Below are positions 5,642 through 8,004 of a DNA stretch of 8,004 nucleotides, piece by piece. The notes under the pieces were generated by a model. That model was not told where the DNA came from, did not search any database, and was given only the letters and a program-made list of their open reading frames with translations. The DNA is taken from the NCBI GenBank assembly GCA_002480935.1, contig DLDC01000082.1, positions 30,799-38,802 on the forward strand. The letters are read 5' to 3'. Source of the DNA: Prevotella sp. UBA7782. GTDB taxonomy: Bacteria; Bacteroidota; Bacteroidia; Bacteroidales; Bacteroidaceae. Position 1 is the stretch's first letter; every line of letters starts with the position of its first letter. The position numbers were made by a program, and so were the translations under genes.

Positions 5642-8004
5642 ATGGACGATAACAAGACGATTGATCAGGACAGGATCATGAAGATTAACATCGAGGATGA
5701 GATGAAATCCTCGTACATCGACTATTCTATGTCGGTGATTGTAGCTCGTGCCTTGCCTGATGTTAGAGACGGATTTAAGCCCGTGCACCGACGCATTCTG
5801 TATGGTATGCTGGGCATAGGTAACACCAGCGACAAGCCTTACAAGAAGTGCGCGCGCGTGGTAGGTGAGGTTTTGGGTAAGTATCACCCTCACGGCGACT
5901 CTTCTGTTTATGGCGCTTTGGTGCGTATGGGCCAGAGTTGGAACATGCGCTACACGCTCGTTGACGGACAGGGAAACTTTGGTTCGGTAGACGGCGACTC
6001 ACCTGCTGCCATGCGATATACTGAGTGCCGGCTCTCGAAGATGGGTGAGCACATCATGGACGACTTGGATAAGGACACCGTGATCATGACTCCCAACTTC
6101 GATGAAACACTTAAAGAGCCTTCCGTAATGCCCACCAAGGTGCCTAACCTGCTGGTTAACGGCGGCAACGGTATTGCTGTGGGTATGGCAACAAACATCC
6201 CTACGCACAACCTGGGCGAGGTGATAGACGGCTGTTGCGCCTATATAGACAATCCAGACATAGACGTAGACGGGCTGATGAAGTATATACCGGCCCCCGA
6301 CTTCCCCACCGGAGGCATCATCTACGGCCTGAATGGCGTGAAGGAAGCCTACGCTACGGGACGAGGACGCATCGTGGTGCGCTCCAGGGCAGAGATAGAG
6401 AGCGACGACAATCACGACCGCATCGTGGTGACAGAGATACCTTACGGCGTGAACAAGCAGCAGCTCATTGAGTATATAGCCGACTTGGTGAAGGAAGGCA
6501 AGATAGACGGCATATCCAACGTTAACGATGAGACGGGCCGACAGGGCATGCGCATCGTGGTAGACGTGAAGAAAGACGCTAACGCAAACGTCATTCTCAA
6601 CAAGCTTTTCAAGCTCACCGCGCTGCAAAGCTCATTCTCCGTCAACAGCATCGCGCTGGTGCCCAGCCCTGCCAATCCCTTGCAGCTGAGGCCAAAGTTG
6701 CTGAGCCTGAAAGATTGTATACGCTACTTCGTGGAGCATCGCCACGAGGTGACCATCAGACGAACCAAGTTCGACCTGAAAAAGGCACAAGAACGCGCCC
6801 ATATACTCGAAGGACTCATCATCGCTTGCGATAATATCGACGAGGTGGTGCACCTCATTCGCGCCAGCAAGACGCCTTCTGACGCCCAAAGAGCATTGGA
6901 GGCACGCTTCCAGCTCGATGAGATACAGTCGAAGGCCATCGTAGACATGCGCCTGTCACAGCTCACCGGACTGCGCATGGACCAGTTGCACGCCGAGTAT
7001 GAGGAGCTGGAGAAGCAGATAGACTACTTACAGCGCATTCTGGATGATCCCGAATTGTGCAAGAAAGTGATGAAAGACGAGCTGCAAGAGGTGAAAGAGA
7101 AATACGGCGATGAGCGCCGTACGGAAATCAAACCCGACGAGCACGAGTTCAATGTAGAAGACTTCTACCCCAACGACCCCGTGGTTATCACCGTGAGCCA
7201 CTTGGGTTACGTGAAGCGCACGCCGCTCAACGACTTCCGCGAACAGAGCCGAGGAGGTGTGGGAGCAAAGGGTGCGCGCACGCGCGAAAAGGACTTCACC
7301 GAGTTCATATACCCTGCCACCATGCATCAAACCATGCTCTTCTTCACCAAGAAGGGTAGGTGCTACTGGCTCAAGTGCTATGAGATACCTGAGGGCGACC
7401 GCAATTCGAAGGGCCGCGCCATACAGAATCTGCTCAATATAGACCCCAACGACTCGGTGAACGCGTTCCTCCGATTGAGAGGACTCGACAATGAGGAGTT
7501 CCTCAAGTCGCACTATGTGGTGTTTGCTACCAAGAAGGGATTGGTGAAGAAGACCTCACTTGAGGCTTATTCGCATCCGCGCAGCTTGGGCATCAACGCC
7601 ATCAACATCAACGAAGATGATGAGGTGGTGGATGTAAGGCTCACCAATGGCCATAACGAACTGATACTTGCCGACCGCAACGGACGTGCCTGCCGCTTCG
7701 ATGAGACCGATGTGCGTGTCATGGGTAGGCTGGCTACCGGCGTAAGAGCCATGAAGCTAGACGGCGACGGCGATGAAGTAGTGGGCATGATAGTGGTGAA
7801 CAACCCTGAGAAAGAAACCGTTATGGTGGTCAGCGAAGAGGGCTACGGCAAGCGTTCGCAAGTAGAAGACTATCGCAAGACCAACCGCGGAGGAAAGGGA
7901 GTGAAGACTATCGCCATTACGGAACGTACCGGCAAGGTGGTGGCCATCAAGAACGTAACCGACGACAACGACCTGATGATAATCAACAAGAGTGGTATCG
8001 TCAT
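5642..8004 (+). CDS. gyrA: DNA gyrase subunit A (3' end beyond window)
   Basis: GyrA is the DNA-breaking and DNA-wrapping subunit of gyrase (A2B2), which introduces negative supercoils using ATP hydrolysed by GyrB. The visible 787 residues begin [20 protein letters not shown] and run into the winged-helix breakage-reunion domain: [20 protein letters not shown], then the quinolone-resistance region with [12 protein letters not shown] (S87 and G91 align with E. coli S83 and D87), then AMRYTE with catalytic Y126 (E. coli Y122). [18 protein letters not shown] follows, then the coiled-coil tower and the C-terminal beta-pinwheel. The pinwheel has a variant GyrA-box QSRGGVG (535-541), and a second box-like NRGGKGVK occurs at 748-755. 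The GyrA-box and the N-terminal match favour GyrA over topoisomerase IV ParC. I chose the ATG at 5642 because it gives a GyrA-like N-terminus after an A/T-rich leader without a Shine-Dalgarno sequence. The stop codon lies past the window. Confidence 0.97.
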   Translation, partial: MDDNKTIDQDRIMKINIEDEMKSSYIDYSMSVIVARALPDVRDGFKPVHRRILYGMLGIGNTSDKPYKKCARVVGEVLGKYHPHGDSSVYGALVRMGQSWNMRYTLVDGQGNFGSVDGDSPAAMRYTECRLSKMGEHIMDDLDKDTVIMTPNFDETLKEPSVMPTKVPNLLVNGGNGIAVGMATNIPTHNLGEVIDGCCAYIDNPDIDVDGLMKYIPAPDFPTGGIIYGLNGVKEAYATGRGRIVVRSRAEIESDDNHDRIVVTEIPYGVNKQQLIEYIADLVKEGKIDGISNVNDETGRQGMRIVVDVKKDANANVILNKLFKLTALQSSFSVNSIALVPSPANPLQLRPKLLSLKDCIRYFVEHRHEVTIRRTKFDLKKAQERAHILEGLIIACDNIDEVVHLIRASKTPSDAQRALEARFQLDEIQSKAIVDMRLSQLTGLRMDQLHAEYEELEKQIDYLQRILDDPELCKKVMKDELQEVKEKYGDERRTEIKPDEHEFNVEDFYPNDPVVITVSHLGYVKRTPLNDFREQSRGGVGAKGARTREKDFTEFIYPATMHQTMLFFTKKGRCYWLKCYEIPEGDRNSKGRAIQNLLNIDPNDSVNAFLRLRGLDNEEFLKSHYVVFATKKGLVKKTSLEAYSHPRSLGINAININEDDEVVDVRLTNGHNELILADRNGRACRFDETDVRVMGRLATGVRAMKLDGDGDEVVGMIVVNNPEKETVMVVSEEGYGKRSQVEDYRKTNRGGKGVKTIAITERTGKVVAIKNVTDDNDLMIINKSGIV

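Noticed and set aside
5999..6628. 209-codon minus-strand frame inside gyrA
   Set aside because: It is antisense to the conserved GyrA breakage-reunion domain and matches no family.
5642..8004. Topoisomerase IV subunit A (parC) instead of gyrA
   Set aside because: A recognisable GyrA-box and the GyrA-like N-terminus favour GyrA.
1..8004. tRNA, rRNA, insertion sequence, phage or defence genes
   Set aside because: No tRNA-like cloverleaf, rRNA segment, transposase, integrase or recognised defence gene was seen; all long coding frames are accounted for by the five genes.

Overview
The window is most likely from a Bacteroidota chromosome, probably Prevotellaceae. The evidence is a gyrA of the Bacteroidota type, families typical of that phylum (DUF4421 and DUF1460), leaders that are A/T-rich and lack Shine-Dalgarno sequences, and promoter-like sites fitting the TTTG-N19-21-TAnnTTTG form of that phylum. 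The lineage is inferred from family resemblance and motifs only; no search was run. All genes are on the + strand.

Layout. (1) 1-1896 is the C-terminal part of a UvrD/Rep-type superfamily 1 helicase with a complete DEDDh 3'-5' exonuclease domain inserted between helicase motifs IV and V; the N-terminus with the Walker A motif lies outside the window. (2) 1897-2073 is a spacer with a terminator-like dyad and a promoter. (3) 2074-5169 is a tight three-gene unit: a Gfo/Idh/MocA-family NAD(P)-dependent oxidoreductase, a secreted DUF4421 protein that is probably an outer-membrane beta-barrel, and a secreted DUF1460 amidase-like cysteine hydrolase. The first two overlap by ATGA and the last two are 10 bases apart. 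(4) 5170-5641 is a 472-base non-coding spacer with a short perfect inverted repeat, a 22-base tandem repeat (two copies and a partial third), several short dyads and a candidate gyrA promoter. (5) 5642-8004 is gyrA, DNA gyrase subunit A, open at the 3' end of the window with 787 residues visible.

How the genes may work together. The helicase-nuclease and gyrase are both DNA-maintenance proteins but are separated by a unit with its own promoter, so nothing suggests co-regulation. The middle unit puts a cytoplasmic sugar-type dehydrogenase with two envelope proteins. A role in cell-wall or envelope sugar and peptide turnover is possible but is only inferred.

I do not see a clear new multi-gene defence or mobile system. 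The most notable items are the exonuclease embedded in the helicase, the oxidoreductase-barrel-amidase unit, and the repeat-bearing spacer before gyrA.
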